Shown: positions 53,776 through 63,976, counted from the stretch's first letter. The stretch is 64,000 nucleotides of DNA from BPGX01 sp037447455 (GCA_037447455.1 JBBIGQ010000007.1:1-64000); one strand, 5' to 3'. Numbers and translations are program-made. Notes: a model not told the origin generated them from the letters alone.

Positions 53776-54256
53776 ATAATTTTTTATCTTAATTGATTTT
53801 TGGATAACCCGAATTAAAAAATTTATTATTACTCAGTAGGAGAATGTTATCTGCAGGGCCTACGCAGAAAAAACATGAACCATAAAGAACACCAAGAAAT
53901 ATACACAGAGAGCACATCATGATAGCGAAGCAATCGGGACTTAGTGTTCTTCGCGAAAAACATAGTGTGTTTTGTGGTAAATCCGACAGATTAAAAAAGA
54001 TATTGCTTTTTTATCTCCTGCTAAGCCAAAACAGGCATATCCTTATAAAGTGAGCCCCCAAAATTAAAAAGGAAAGATGCTCAGTAGTAATGAAAATTTT
54101 TTATCACATAATGCTCTGAATAGATTTTTTTGAATAGATTTTTTTATTTTTAAGACAAAGAATACCACAAAACCGTTCATCTTATTTTTTTTCCGCTCTT
54201 AAAATTTAACAATAATAAAAATCCTGATACGAGCTATTCATTAAAAAAATTATACT
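53776..54256 (+). other. Long intergenic region with a degenerate repeat
   Basis: About 480 bases without a gene, between aconitase and the M43 protease. The middle part (53877-53985) holds a degenerate inverted repeat described separately. The remainder is AT-rich. A possible second degenerate element (CCTGCTAAGCCAAAACAGGC, near 54016-54037) is too weak to classify. No RNA gene recognised. Confidence 0.5.
53877..53985. repeat. Degenerate dispersed extragenic repeat with inverted ends
   Basis: The left end reads AACCATAAAGAACACCAAG and the right end reads TGTGTTTTGTGGTAAAT, roughly the reverse complement of the left, with TTAGTGTTCTTCGCGAAAAA inside. This resembles the AACCACAAAG-ACACGAAG type of mobile-looking intergenic repeat that occurs in many copies in several bacterial genomes. 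Only one copy is in this window, so dispersion cannot be tested here. Confidence 0.5.
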
Positions 54257-54264
54257 TACTTTTG
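54257..54264 (+). promoter_or_regulatory. Probable -7 box of the M43 metalloprotease gene
   Basis: TACTTTTG fits TAnnTTTG, 17 bases before the ATG at 54282. Confidence 0.55.
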
Positions 54265-54281
54265 TAAGCAAATTTAAGATT

Positions 54282-56672
54282 ATGAGAAAATTGTATTTAA
54301 TTGTAACTGCCGGTATCAGTGCAGGATTAATGTTTGCACAAACCGGCAGAAAAGCCAACTTTACAAAAGTGGCGAACGTAATGCAAAATCAAACTGTAGA
54401 ACAACCCGTTAAAAGAACTTCCGGTACAGTTGCACCACCTAAAGAATGGGAAGAACAATTCCAAAAACTCATTGAGCAATATGTAAAAGATCATCCTGAA
54501 TTACAAAATGGGAAGGTAGCTGTTAACTATGTTATTCCTGTGGTGTTTCACGTTGTTCATGGTGGGCAGGCAGTGGGGACTTATCCGAATTTAGCGCAAG
54601 GACAAATCAATTCCCAAGTACAAGTGCTCAATGCAGATTATTCAGGAACCGGATTGAATGTGAGCAATTATCCTGCTAATGCCTTCGTGAACTTCGCGAC
54701 AACTCTACCAGCAGCCAACAAAGATGGCAATGGTCGTGTAAAAATTGCCAACACTGGTATTCAGTTTTGTTTGGCCACCAAAGACCCGAGCGGGAATACA
54801 TTGGCTGAGCCAGGTATTGACAGAATTAATTATGTAAGCGAAGGATGGAGTAATCCGGCTTCTTTTTCTTCTATAAGTGCTTTTCAGAGTTTTATTGATG
54901 GCACTGTAAAACCTCAATCTATTTGGGATCCTACCCGCTATTTCAATGTATGGGTGACAGATGTAAGTAATAGTGTTGGAATATTAGGATATGCTACTTT
55001 CCCGGCTGGAACGGGACTTAGCGGTTTGTTTGGTTTTGGAACCGCAACAACAGATGGAGTTTGGATTTGGGCAAAGGTCTGTGGTTCCAATTCTATTTAT
55101 CCGGGCGGAACTTATGTAGCTCCATTCAATAAAGGCAGAACTTTGACACATGAAGTAGGACACTGGCTTGGTTTAAGGCATATTTGGGGGGATGGTACGT
55201 GTGCTACGGACTATTGTGCGGATACTCCTCCTGCTCAAACAGCCAATTATGGTACTATAACAGCTTATCCTTACCACGTTGGTACTTGTTCAGGAAACTC
55301 ACCCGATGGGGAAATGTATATGAATTTCATGGATTATACTGATGATGCTGCCATGTACATGTTTACTGTAGATCAAACTATACGGATGCAAACAGCCATG
55401 GCAAACGGTACATACAGAAATCAATTAACGGCTTCAAGTGCTACGCTTTGTGCTTCCTCTTCACCGGCCGCCAATGCCTGCTTTACGATGCCTTCTACAG
55501 GTTGTGTCAATACGGCTGTAAATGTAATAAACTGCTCTTCCGGTACGCCTACGCCTACTTATACTTGGTCGGCTAATCCATCGGGTGGTGTTACATTCAG
55601 TCCTAATCAAAATGCTACAACACCATCCATTACTTTTGCTAACACAGGTACTTATACGATTACTTTAACAGCGAGCAATGGAACCGTAAGTTCTACTTCA
55701 AATGTGATTAGTATTTCTTCTTGTGTTTCACAAACAGTATGTAACGATACGATTACCAATATCCGTAATACAGATACACTCGTAACGTACATCACTGGTG
55801 CGCCTACCAGTACGTGTCCCGGATTTGTGGCAGGTAATAACTGTTATGCCGATAAAGAAAAAGCTGAATGGTTCGCGGCCTCTACATACAGCCATGTAAG
55901 TCCTGCACAGTTTATAACAAAAGCGATTGTTTTATTCTACAGAAATGATAGTGTAGGTACCGGAGGAAGCAACTCTACTCAGGTAAATTTAAAAATTTAT
56001 AGTGGCAACCCCACCAGCGGTCCAAGTGGTGCAGGTGTAGCAACTGCCACTGCTAACTTAGGTCAAATTGCTGCTGCTACCGGAACTACAAATGTTTCTT
56101 ATGTAGGCGATCCTAATATCGGTTATTCTACACCAATCATCGTGCCATTTACTTATAACTTTACGACGCCTGTTGGACCTTTATCAAGTTCTACTCCCGG
56201 TGGGTTCTTTGCTTCAGTGGTATTACCTACCACCAGTGGAGATACAGCAGTTATTTTTACCAATACAGATGGCTCTAACCCAACTAATACCATGTGGGAT
56301 AAGTGGAGTGATAACAGCTGGTATCCATTTGATGATCCAAATAATTGGGGTCTTGCATTAAACGGTGCTATTCTGCCAATTCTCACTTGTTCAGTTGGAA
56401 AAGAGGATTTGAACGCATTTTCCAATAATATCATGATTGTACCTAACCCATCCAATGGCATGTTTAACCTTGTTACTACCTTTAATGAAAAACAAAACTT
56501 ACAATTTGAAGTGTTGAATACTTTAGGACAAGTATTGAACAAAGGAGAATTCCAAAACGTAATGAGTAATTATCTCACTATTAATTTAAGTAATTATGAA
56601 AATGGAGTTTATTTCTTAAGGATAACCAATGGTAGTGAAAAACTTGTAAAACGCATTGTTATTCAAAAATAA
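54282..56672 (+). CDS. Secreted M43-family (pappalysin-like) zinc metalloprotease with PKD domain and T9SS sorting domain
   Basis: A 796-residue exported protein. Signal peptide (YLIVTAGISAGLMFA), propeptide region, then the M43 catalytic domain with HEVGHWLGLRHIWG (HExxHxxGxxH zinc site at about residue 290) and Met-turn MNFMDYTDD. Cysteine pairs lie in GTCATDYCADTPP. A PKD-like domain follows at about 395-480 (TYTWSANPSGGVTFSPN, TYTITLTASNG), then a beta-rich region and a type A sorting domain (IVPNPSNGMFNLVT, LNTLGQVLNKGEF, YENGVYFLRI, KLVKRIVIQK). It digests protein outside the cell or on the surface after T9SS export. Monocistronic with promoter box and terminator. Confidence 0.93.
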   Translation: MRKLYLIVTAGISAGLMFAQTGRKANFTKVANVMQNQTVEQPVKRTSGTVAPPKEWEEQFQKLIEQYVKDHPELQNGKVAVNYVIPVVFHVVHGGQAVGTYPNLAQGQINSQVQVLNADYSGTGLNVSNYPANAFVNFATTLPAANKDGNGRVKIANTGIQFCLATKDPSGNTLAEPGIDRINYVSEGWSNPASFSSISAFQSFIDGTVKPQSIWDPTRYFNVWVTDVSNSVGILGYATFPAGTGLSGLFGFGTATTDGVWIWAKVCGSNSIYPGGTYVAPFNKGRTLTHEVGHWLGLRHIWGDGTCATDYCADTPPAQTANYGTITAYPYHVGTCSGNSPDGEMYMNFMDYTDDAAMYMFTVDQTIRMQTAMANGTYRNQLTASSATLCASSSPAANACFTMPSTGCVNTAVNVINCSSGTPTPTYTWSANPSGGVTFSPNQNATTPSITFANTGTYTITLTASNGTVSSTSNVISISSCVSQTVCNDTITNIRNTDTLVTYITGAPTSTCPGFVAGNNCYADKEKAEWFAASTYSHVSPAQFITKAIVLFYRNDSVGTGGSNSTQVNLKIYSGNPTSGPSGAGVATATANLGQIAAATGTTNVSYVGDPNIGYSTPIIVPFTYNFTTPVGPLSSSTPGGFFASVVLPTTSGDTAVIFTNTDGSNPTNTMWDKWSDNSWYPFDDPNNWGLALNGAILPILTCSVGKEDLNAFSNNIMIVPNPSNGMFNLVTTFNEKQNLQFEVLNTLGQVLNKGEFQNVMSNYLTINLSNYENGVYFLRITNGSEKLVKRIVIQK

Positions 56673-56690
56673 TCCTTCATACTATTTCTG

Positions 56691-56724
56691 AAAAGGCGGG
56701 GACCAAAGTTCCCCGCTTTTTTGT
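56691..56724 (+). terminator. Rho-independent terminator after the metalloprotease gene
   Basis: A GC-rich 7-bp stem (GCGGGGA at 56696-56702 with TCCCCGC at 56710-56716), extended by flanking A/T pairs, followed by TTTTTTG. It lies about 20 bases after the stop. Confidence 0.88.
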
Positions 56725-56769
56725 TTTAAAAAGTTATCCACAGTGTCGTGGTTTGACGCAGATTTTACT

Positions 56770-56777
56770 TACATTTG
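56770..56777 (+). promoter_or_regulatory. Probable -7 box of dnaE
   Basis: TACATTTG fits TAnnTTTG. The longest ORF begins at a TTG inside it, so the ATG at 56796 is taken as the start. Confidence 0.6.
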
Positions 56778-56795
56778 TTTGGAAAAATAAAATGT

Positions 56796-59700
56796 ATGTT
56801 TTTGATATTCGATGTCGAAACAACGGGATTCATTAAAGGCGATGCAACAGATTTTTCTAACTTAGATAACTTTCCAAGACTCGTTCAGTTAGCTTACCAA
56901 TTGCACGATGAGAAAGGTAAGCTTATTGAACAATACTCAAAAATTATTCAACCACAAGGGTTTGAAATACCGTATAGTGCAGCACAGGTACACAAAATTA
57001 CAACGGAAAGAGCATTAAAAGAAGGATTTGATTGGAAAGAAGTTTTAAATGATTTTTTAAGTGCGTTGAAACAAACTCAAATTGTTGCAGGACATAATAT
57101 TTTGCAGTATGATATTCCTGTAATTACAGCAGAACTTATACGCGCGGATTTAGATAAAAAATGGATAGAAGAGAAATGGTATGTTGATACGTGTACCTCG
57201 AAAGATGTCATAGAATTTTGTCAGTTAAAAGGTGGAAAAGGTGGTGGACTTAAACAACCTAATTTGGGTGAGTTATATGAAAAATTATTTGGTAAAAAAT
57301 TTGAACTGGCACACAATGCTGCATTTGATGTTCAGGCCAATGCTCAGGCATTTTTTGAACTTTTGAAAAAAAGAATAGTATCAGTCCCTAATGTAAATAT
57401 TGATTCCATTGAATACGAAGCCCCCAATTTATCAGAACTCTATCATAGTGAAAAGCAATTTCATAAAAAGAAAAGAACAATAACACAGGAGAATAAAGTA
57501 TATAGTGTTTCAAAAGATGTAGAATTTCATTTTGCATACTTACATAATCATACTTCCTATTCAATAGGGAATAGTAGTACAAAAATAAAGCCACTCTTAA
57601 AAAAGGCAGTGGAGTATGGGGCAGGGACACTTGCTATTACTGATCTTGGTTATATGAGTGGTGTGATAGAATTTTATGGTGTGGTAAAGGATACTAACAA
57701 AGAAATAAAAGCCAAAAATGAAAAATTAATTGCTGAAGGAAAAGCACCGTTACCTTTCATTAAACCTATCATAGGTTGTGAATTTTATGTATGTGAAGAT
57801 ATTCAGAAGGAGAATTTTAAAAATCAAAATTATCAGATTCCTATTTTAGCTAAAAATGAAATCGGTTATTCCAACTTATGTAAATTGTCTTCTATTTCAT
57901 TCATAGATGGTTTTTATTATGTCCCAAGAATTGATAAAAAAAATTTATTGAAAAATAAAGAAGGATTAATTGTATTGAGTGGTTGGATTTACGGAGAAAT
58001 ACCGCAGGTGTTGTTTAGGGAAGGCGAAAAAAAGGCAGAAGAATGTGTAGTATGGTATCGGGAGCATTTTGGAGAAAATTTTTATTTGGAATTAAACAAT
58101 CATTATTTAGATGAAGAAAAATACCTGAATGATTTTTTAATTAAAATGTCTGAGAAATATGCTGTTAAACTCATTGCGGGTCAGGTGAACTATTATTTGA
58201 ATAAAAATGACTACAATAGCGTAGATACCTTATTGTGCATTCGGAATGGAGATGAAAAAAGTAAAGAAGTGGGAAAGGGCAGTGGAAAGCGTTTTGGTTT
58301 GCCAAAATGTAATTTGCATTTTCAGACACCGCAGGAAATACAGCAGGCCTTTGCATTTTATCCACAAGCCATTCAAAATAGTATTGAATTGGCACAAAGT
58401 ATTGAAGAATTTTCAGTAGAAAAAAATGTGATATTACCGAAGTTTGATATTCCGGAAGAATTTGTGAAACAACATTCTCATCTTACCGAAATTGAAATAG
58501 AGAATGCTTACCTGAGACACCTTACATATAAGGGTGCTGAAGAGAAATATACGTCTATTTCGGAAGAAGTCAAGGAGCGGATAGAATTTGAATTGAAAAC
58601 GATTGAACAAATGGGTTTCCCAGGATATTTTTTAATCGTAGGGGATATTCTGGCAGAGGCACGGAAAAGAGGTATACGAATTGGTCCTGGACGGGGTAGT
58701 GCAGCGGGCTCTATTGTAGCGTATTGTTTGGGTATTACAAGTGTTGATCCTATAAAGTACCAACTCCTTTTTGAACGTTTTTTGAATCCGGAAAGAATTT
58801 CTATGCCTGATATTGATATTGATATTGCAGATGACAGAAGAGATGAAGTGATTGATTATATTGTACAAAAATATGGGAAAGAACGGGTCGCCAACATCAT
58901 TACTTTTGCAACATTAGGTGGAAAATCGGCTATCAGAGATACGGCCAGAGTGTTGGGATTAGATAAAAATGAATCCGATATGTTGGCCAATGCATTTGGT
59001 CAATTAGATGCTATGGGTTTTACATTGAGAGAATTAGTAAATCCGGATAGCATTGACTTTGAAAAACATGCCAGCGAGAATCAATCAGCGGAGGAAACAA
59101 AAGCATTATTCAGAAAGTATTACAACGATTATGTAAATGTGCATCCCAAAGCAAAGGAAGTGCTTCAACACGCAGCAGAAGTTGAAGGATGTTTCAGGCA
59201 CACAGGAAAACATGCTTGTGGTTTGATTATTGCGCCTCAAAATTTAAGTGAAATTTCCCCACTTGCTAAAGATACCAAGAGCGGACAAGTGATTACACAG
59301 TTTGATGTAGATGTGGCAGAAAAAGCCGGATTATTGAAAATGGATTTTTTGGGACTTACAACATTGAGAATAATTACAGATACTTTGCGATATGTTAAAG
59401 AAAACAAAGGGATAGAGGTGGATATAGACCACATACCATTAGATGCTCCTAAAGCGTATGAGATATTCAAAAATGGAGAAACCGATGAGATATTCCAGTT
59501 TGAAAGTCCTGGTATGAAAAAATATTTACAACAATTAAAGCCCGATAGTATTAATGATTTGGTTGCAATGAATGCTTTGTATCGTCCGGGTCCGATGAAA
59601 TACATTGATAGTTTTATTAAGCGCAAACATGGACAAGAGCCGATAGAGTATGTTTTCCCGGAAATGGAGCAGATTTTAAAAGAAACGTATGGAATCACCG

Positions 59701-61187
59701 TTTATCAGGAGCAGGTTATGTTATTAAGTCAAAAATTAGCAGGGTTTAGCAAAGGGCAGGCAGATGAGTTGAGAAAAGCCATGGGAAAGAAAAAATTAGA
59801 TGTGCTCATGAAGCTGGAGGAAAAATTTATAGATGGATGTAAAAAAAATGGTTTTGATTTGAATAAAGTCAAGAATATATGGGAGGACTGGAAGGATTTT
59901 GCAAGTTATGCATTTAATAAGTCGCACTCGGTGTGTTATGCTATATTGGCTTATCAAACGGCCTACGTAAAAGCCCATTATCCAAGTGAGTTTATGTGTG
60001 CGGTTTTGAATACTAAAAAAAATGTGGAGGAAATGTCGGCTACTTTGTATGAAGCCAGAAGGATGGGTATTCAAGTACTTCCGCCGGACATTAATGAAAG
60101 CGAAGAGAAATTTAATGTATTGAAAAATGATTCTGTTCGTTTCGGATTGTCTTTTATAAAAAATGTTGGTGAGCATTTTGCTAAAGAACTTATTGTAAGT
60201 CGGAAAGAACATGGAAGAGTGAACAATATCTTTGAACTTGCAGAACGTTTATCTTCTAAAGCATTAAATAAAAAAAATATTGAAAATCTGGCAATGGCGG
60301 GTGCCTTTGATTCTTTGGGCTTAACAAGGGCATCTTTCTTTGTGTCGCAGCAGGATGGTACAATGCTTACTGAAAAGTTAGTCCGCTTTGCAGATAATCA
60401 AAAGAAAAATCAAAGCATGGGAAATTCCCTTTTTGAATTATCCGGAAATACAGAGCAAAGTATTTTGAATCGGTATCCTGAATTGCAACCAATTGAAGAA
60501 TGGGATTTGAAAACTAAATTATTAAAAGAAAAATCGGTAATAGGCCTGTTTATCTCAGCCACACCGTTAGATGAGTACGCACCTATTATTCGTCATTTCA
60601 CAGATACTATGTCTATTAAAGAGTGGATTGAAATCCTTAATGAAAATTTGACATCCTATCTTAATAAAACTGTAACATTCTTAGCGTGGGCTGATAAAAT
60701 TGAAGCACGAAACACCAAAACAGGTAAGCCCTATTTTACCGTTAACTTTCAGGATGCATCCGGAACGATTAAATTATTTATTAATGATGAAATAGCTGAA
60801 AAATCTAAATTAAAATATTATGTGAATGACTTAAAATGTTATCTGATAAAAGTAGAAATGAAAAATTCTTATGCAGATACAGAAGAAAAAAAGTGGGATA
60901 TACGAGTAGTAGAATGCAATGAGTTGGAAGAAGCATTGTCTAAAAAGACAGAGTTAAAATTATTATTGAATATCAATAACATATCTCTTGAATTAATTAA
61001 AGATTTTGAGAAGGTATTTCAAACAAACGGAGGACTTTCTATTCCGGTATCATTGATAATTACAGATGATGAAAAGAAGAATTTTGTGAGCAATCAAAAT
61101 CTTTTGAGAATAAAGGCGGATAAAGAGCACTTTAAATTATTGGAAAAATATCCGCTGGAATATAAATTAGTAATAAAGGATGAGTAA
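56796..61187 (+). CDS. dnaE: DNA polymerase III alpha subunit with N-terminal DnaQ-like exonuclease
   Basis: A 1463-residue replicative polymerase. Residues about 1-190 are a DEDD exonuclease (LIFDVETTG, AGHNILQYDIP, HNAAFDVQANAQA). Residues about 250-480 are the PHP domain, starting HFAYLHNHTSYS; its usual TDHG reads TDLG, so a metal ligand is lost. The polymerase core has GPGRGSAAGSIVAYCLG, the catalytic MPDIDIDIADDRRDEV, NALYRPGPM and YGITVYQEQVM. Then come helix-hairpin-helix (AMAGAFDSLG) and OB-fold (FLAWADKIEARNTKTGKPYF) regions. The enzyme copies the chromosome. With proofreading built in, the damaged PHP site is understandable. Start at the ATG after the promoter box; monocistronic. 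Confidence 0.94.
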   Translation: MFLIFDVETTGFIKGDATDFSNLDNFPRLVQLAYQLHDEKGKLIEQYSKIIQPQGFEIPYSAAQVHKITTERALKEGFDWKEVLNDFLSALKQTQIVAGHNILQYDIPVITAELIRADLDKKWIEEKWYVDTCTSKDVIEFCQLKGGKGGGLKQPNLGELYEKLFGKKFELAHNAAFDVQANAQAFFELLKKRIVSVPNVNIDSIEYEAPNLSELYHSEKQFHKKKRTITQENKVYSVSKDVEFHFAYLHNHTSYSIGNSSTKIKPLLKKAVEYGAGTLAITDLGYMSGVIEFYGVVKDTNKEIKAKNEKLIAEGKAPLPFIKPIIGCEFYVCEDIQKENFKNQNYQIPILAKNEIGYSNLCKLSSISFIDGFYYVPRIDKKNLLKNKEGLIVLSGWIYGEIPQVLFREGEKKAEECVVWYREHFGENFYLELNNHYLDEEKYLNDFLIKMSEKYAVKLIAGQVNYYLNKNDYNSVDTLLCIRNGDEKSKEVGKGSGKRFGLPKCNLHFQTPQEIQQAFAFYPQAIQNSIELAQSIEEFSVEKNVILPKFDIPEEFVKQHSHLTEIEIENAYLRHLTYKGAEEKYTSISEEVKERIEFELKTIEQMGFPGYFLIVGDILAEARKRGIRIGPGRGSAAGSIVAYCLGITSVDPIKYQLLFERFLNPERISMPDIDIDIADDRRDEVIDYIVQKYGKERVANIITFATLGGKSAIRDTARVLGLDKNESDMLANAFGQLDAMGFTLRELVNPDSIDFEKHASENQSAEETKALFRKYYNDYVNVHPKAKEVLQHAAEVEGCFRHTGKHACGLIIAPQNLSEISPLAKDTKSGQVITQFDVDVAEKAGLLKMDFLGLTTLRIITDTLRYVKENKGIEVDIDHIPLDAPKAYEIFKNGETDEIFQFESPGMKKYLQQLKPDSINDLVAMNALYRPGPMKYIDSFIKRKHGQEPIEYVFPEMEQILKETYGITVYQEQVMLLSQKLAGFSKGQADELRKAMGKKKLDVLMKLEEKFIDGCKKNGFDLNKVKNIWEDWKDFASYAFNKSHSVCYAILAYQTAYVKAHYPSEFMCAVLNTKKNVEEMSATLYEARRMGIQVLPPDINESEEKFNVLKNDSVRFGLSFIKNVGEHFAKELIVSRKEHGRVNNIFELAERLSSKALNKKNIENLAMAGAFDSLGLTRASFFVSQQDGTMLTEKLVRFADNQKKNQSMGNSLFELSGNTEQSILNRYPELQPIEEWDLKTKLLKEKSVIGLFISATPLDEYAPIIRHFTDTMSIKEWIEILNENLTSYLNKTVTFLAWADKIEARNTKTGKPYFTVNFQDASGTIKLFINDEIAEKSKLKYYVNDLKCYLIKVEMKNSYADTEEKKWDIRVVECNELEEALSKKTELKLLLNINNISLELIKDFEKVFQTNGGLSIPVSLIITDDEKKNFVSNQNLLRIKADKEHFKLLEKYPLEYKLVIKDE

Positions 61188-61253
61188 AGTAGTATAAAGT
61201 TGTCTGTAAAAGAAAAAGATACTTTTATAAGTTACTTGTTTCTCAACGAAAAT

Positions 61254-61832
61254 TTATTTGTTTTTTTCTTTGATGTGGTTCATAATTTCTTCATCCGATT
61301 TACCAACCCATTGCAGAGCCGCTGCCGCATTTTCTGCCCATATCGTTTGCGGATATTCACGAATAAGTTCATTCAATAAATCTTTGGCTTTTTCTGGCTG
61401 ATTCAGCATTTTGGTATCCGCATAATATTGTGCTAATAAAAACTTTGCCGCGGGAATAAATTTGGACTTAGGGTATTCTTCCATAATTTTCTTTAAGTAT
61501 TTTTCTGACATGTCTAATTTTTTTAATGTTTGACTAAGTTGTGCGGCTTTGATTAAGTATAATGGAGAAATAGAATCGTTTTGGCACAATAATGCACATT
61601 TGACAAACGTATTGTTTGCTTTAATAGCCAGTGCCTCATCGTAGGTAGTAGCTTTTAATAGGGTACTGTCAATGCTTTGACTTAATCTTAAATAATACAT
61701 ACAAGAATCACTTAGTGATTTTTGTTTAGAAGAATCAGAAGTATTTTCAGAAAGCGCTTTGATTTGTTTTTCTTGATTCGTTTCACAGGAAATTAATACA
61801 CAACACATAACAAAAAACACAACTCTTTTCAT
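61254..61832 (-). CDS. TPR lipoprotein
   Basis: A 192-residue protein: lipoprotein signal peptide MKRVVFFVMCCVLISC with lipobox Leu-Ile-Ser-Cys (Cys16), followed by a Ser/Lys-rich linker and about three tetratricopeptide-like helical pairs (LKKLDMSEKYLKKIMEEYPKSKFIPAAKFLLAQYY; AKDLLNELIREYPQTIWAENA). The start at 61832 is chosen because it gives a normal lipoprotein signal; an upstream ATG at 61892 would add 20 residues before it. Likely outer-membrane or periplasmic, role unknown. The similarity to BamD-like repeats is only structural. Downstream of def on the same strand. Confidence 0.8.
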   Translation of the reverse strand: MKRVVFFVMCCVLISCETNQEKQIKALSENTSDSSKQKSLSDSCMYYLRLSQSIDSTLLKATTYDEALAIKANNTFVKCALLCQNDSISPLYLIKAAQLSQTLKKLDMSEKYLKKIMEEYPKSKFIPAAKFLLAQYYADTKMLNQPEKAKDLLNELIREYPQTIWAENAAAALQWVGKSDEEIMNHIKEKNK

Positions 61833-61901
61833 ACACATTATTTTTTTATGAGCACCACCATTTATCATCTCTAAAATCAATAATTGACGCATTGTACAAA
61901 T

Positions 61902-62477
61902 TTACAGCTTGTATTTATACTTTGGCACCACCAATCCTTTCTCAATATCTTTCAATTTATTGGCAATTATTTTTTTTCTAAATGCAGAAATTTTATCTAC
62001 AAATAAAATCCCTTGTGTATGATCATATTCGTGTTGAATTATTCTTGCTACAATGCCGTTAAACGTTTCAGAATGTGGTTGGAAATTTTCATCGAAATAA
62101 GAAATTTTTATGGTAGGTTTTCTCAAAACATCTTCCCGAATGTAGGGAATGCTTAAACAACCTTCGTTAAACTTCCATTCTTTCCCTTCTTCACTTTCTA
62201 TCTTAGCATTGATAAAAACTTTTTTGAATGTTTTCAATAGATTTTTTTCTTCTTCTGAAACCTCCTCATCTTCATCATCTGCAAAGGGCGTAGAATCTAC
62301 AATGAATAAATTAATATCCAATCCTACTTGCTGAGCGGCTAATCCCACACCTTTTGCCGCATACATAGTTTCAAACATGTTGTTTATCAACTCCTTTAAT
62401 TGCGGATAATCAGGCGATATATCTTTTCCTTTTTTTCGCAAAATAGGATTACCGTATAAATAGGTTGGAAGAATCAT
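61902..62477 (-). CDS. def: Peptide deformylase
   Basis: A 191-residue enzyme with all three motifs: GVGLAAQQVG, EGCLSIPYI and QHEYDHTQGILF, giving the Cys-His-His metal site and the catalytic Glu... Asp-context (HEYDH). An acidic insertion (DDEDEEVSEEEKNLL) is usual in Bacteroidota deformylases. It removes the formyl group from new proteins. 9 bases downstream of guaB on the same strand; def and guaB likely share a transcript. Confidence 0.95.
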   Translation of the reverse strand: MILPTYLYGNPILRKKGKDISPDYPQLKELINNMFETMYAAKGVGLAAQQVGLDINLFIVDSTPFADDEDEEVSEEEKNLLKTFKKVFINAKIESEEGKEWKFNEGCLSIPYIREDVLRKPTIKISYFDENFQPHSETFNGIVARIIQHEYDHTQGILFVDKISAFRKKIIANKLKDIEKGLVVPKYKYKL

Positions 62478-62486
62478 AAACTAAAA

Positions 62487-63956
62487 TTAACGCGTGTAAT
62501 TAGGCGCTTCACTGGTGATGACTACATTGTGTGGATGGCTTTCAATGTAACCAGCATGCGTGATCCGAATAAATTTAGATTTTTGTAATGCCTTGATGTT
62601 TTTAGCACCACAATACCCCATGCCCGCTCTTAATCCACCTATCAATTGATACACTACTTCAGACAACCTCCCTTTGTAAGGCACACGACCGCTTATACCT
62701 TCGGGTACTAATTTTTTAATATCGTCTTCCACGTCTTGAAAATACCTGTCTTTTGATCCTTTTTGCATCGCCTCTAATGAACCCATACCCCGATACGATT
62801 TGAACTTCCTACCTTCATAAATGATCGTATCTCCTGGACTTTCTTCTGTCCCTGCAAATAAACTGCCTAACATCACGCTGTATGCACCTGCCGCCAGAGC
62901 TTTGACAATATCACCACTGTAACGAATTCCACCATCAGCAATAATGGGCAAGCCGAATTTTTTGAGCGCTTGAGATACGTTCATAATGGCCGTTAATTGT
63001 GGTACCCCCACTCCTGCCACTACTCTTGTAGTACAAATAGAACCGGGACCAATGCCTACTTTCACAGCATTTGCACCGGCTTTGTATAATTCAATGGCTG
63101 CTTCTGCCGTGGCAATATTCCCGACAACAATATCTATGTCCTTGAATAATTTTCTCACTTGTTTTAATGTTTGAATAACGCCTTTGGAATGCGCATGAGC
63201 AGTGTCAATAACCACTGCATCAACGCCTGCTTTTACCAATGCTTCCACTCTTTCTATTGTATCTGCAGTTATACCAACAGCAGCAGCCACCCGTAATCTT
63301 CCATAATTGTCTTTGCACGCATTCGGATGTACTTTGATTTTCAAAATATCTTTGTAAGTAATTAAGCCAACTAATTTATTGTTTTTATCAACAATGGGTA
63401 ATTTTTCTATTTTATGTTGTTGTAAAATTTCTTCGGCTTTTTTCAAATCAACGCCGGGATGGGCTACAATAATGTTTTCTCGTTTGGTCATTATTTGATT
63501 GATAGGCCGTTTCATGTTTTTCTCAAATCGCAAATCACGATTTGTAACAATTCCAACCAATTCATTTTGCTTATTGACTACAGGAATGCCTCCAATTTTA
63601 TTTTCTGACATTATTTTATGTGCATCCGCAACTACCGCATCTTCCAATAAAACCACAGGATCAAAGATCATCCCACTTTCACTCCGTTTTACTTTTTTTA
63701 CATGAAGTGCTTGCTCTTCAATAGACATGTTTTTATGTAAAACCCCAATTCCTCCTTCTCTTGCTAAACTGATAGCCATCTGATATTCAGTAACCGTATC
63801 CATTGCTGCTGAAACGATCGGAATATTTAATTTGATGTTTCTCGAAAAAAAGGTTAAAATATCGGTTTCTCTCGGCAATACTTCCGAATAAGCCGGTACT
63901 AATAAGACATCATCGTATGTCAATCCTTCTAATATAACATTCTCTTTTATCGGCAT
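62487..63956 (-). CDS. guaB: IMP dehydrogenase
   Basis: A 489-residue enzyme of standard length. TIM-barrel starts LTYDDVLLVPAYSEVLP and SAAMDTVTEYQMAISLAREGGIGVLH; two CBS domains at about 95-205 (IGGIPVVNKQNELVGIVTNRDLRF; EKLPIVDKNNKLVGLITYKDIL); catalytic Cys in GIGPGSICTTRVVAGVG; flap motifs YRGMGSLEAM and GRVPYKG. It oxidises IMP to XMP, the committed step to GMP. First gene of the guaB/def(/lipoprotein) run. Confidence 0.97.
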   Translation of the reverse strand: MPIKENVILEGLTYDDVLLVPAYSEVLPRETDILTFFSRNIKLNIPIVSAAMDTVTEYQMAISLAREGGIGVLHKNMSIEEQALHVKKVKRSESGMIFDPVVLLEDAVVADAHKIMSENKIGGIPVVNKQNELVGIVTNRDLRFEKNMKRPINQIMTKRENIIVAHPGVDLKKAEEILQQHKIEKLPIVDKNNKLVGLITYKDILKIKVHPNACKDNYGRLRVAAAVGITADTIERVEALVKAGVDAVVIDTAHAHSKGVIQTLKQVRKLFKDIDIVVGNIATAEAAIELYKAGANAVKVGIGPGSICTTRVVAGVGVPQLTAIMNVSQALKKFGLPIIADGGIRYSGDIVKALAAGAYSVMLGSLFAGTEESPGDTIIYEGRKFKSYRGMGSLEAMQKGSKDRYFQDVEDDIKKLVPEGISGRVPYKGRLSEVVYQLIGGLRAGMGYCGAKNIKALQKSKFIRITHAGYIESHPHNVVITSEAPNYTR

Positions 63957-63976
63957 AGTGTTATTTTAAAGTTCCG

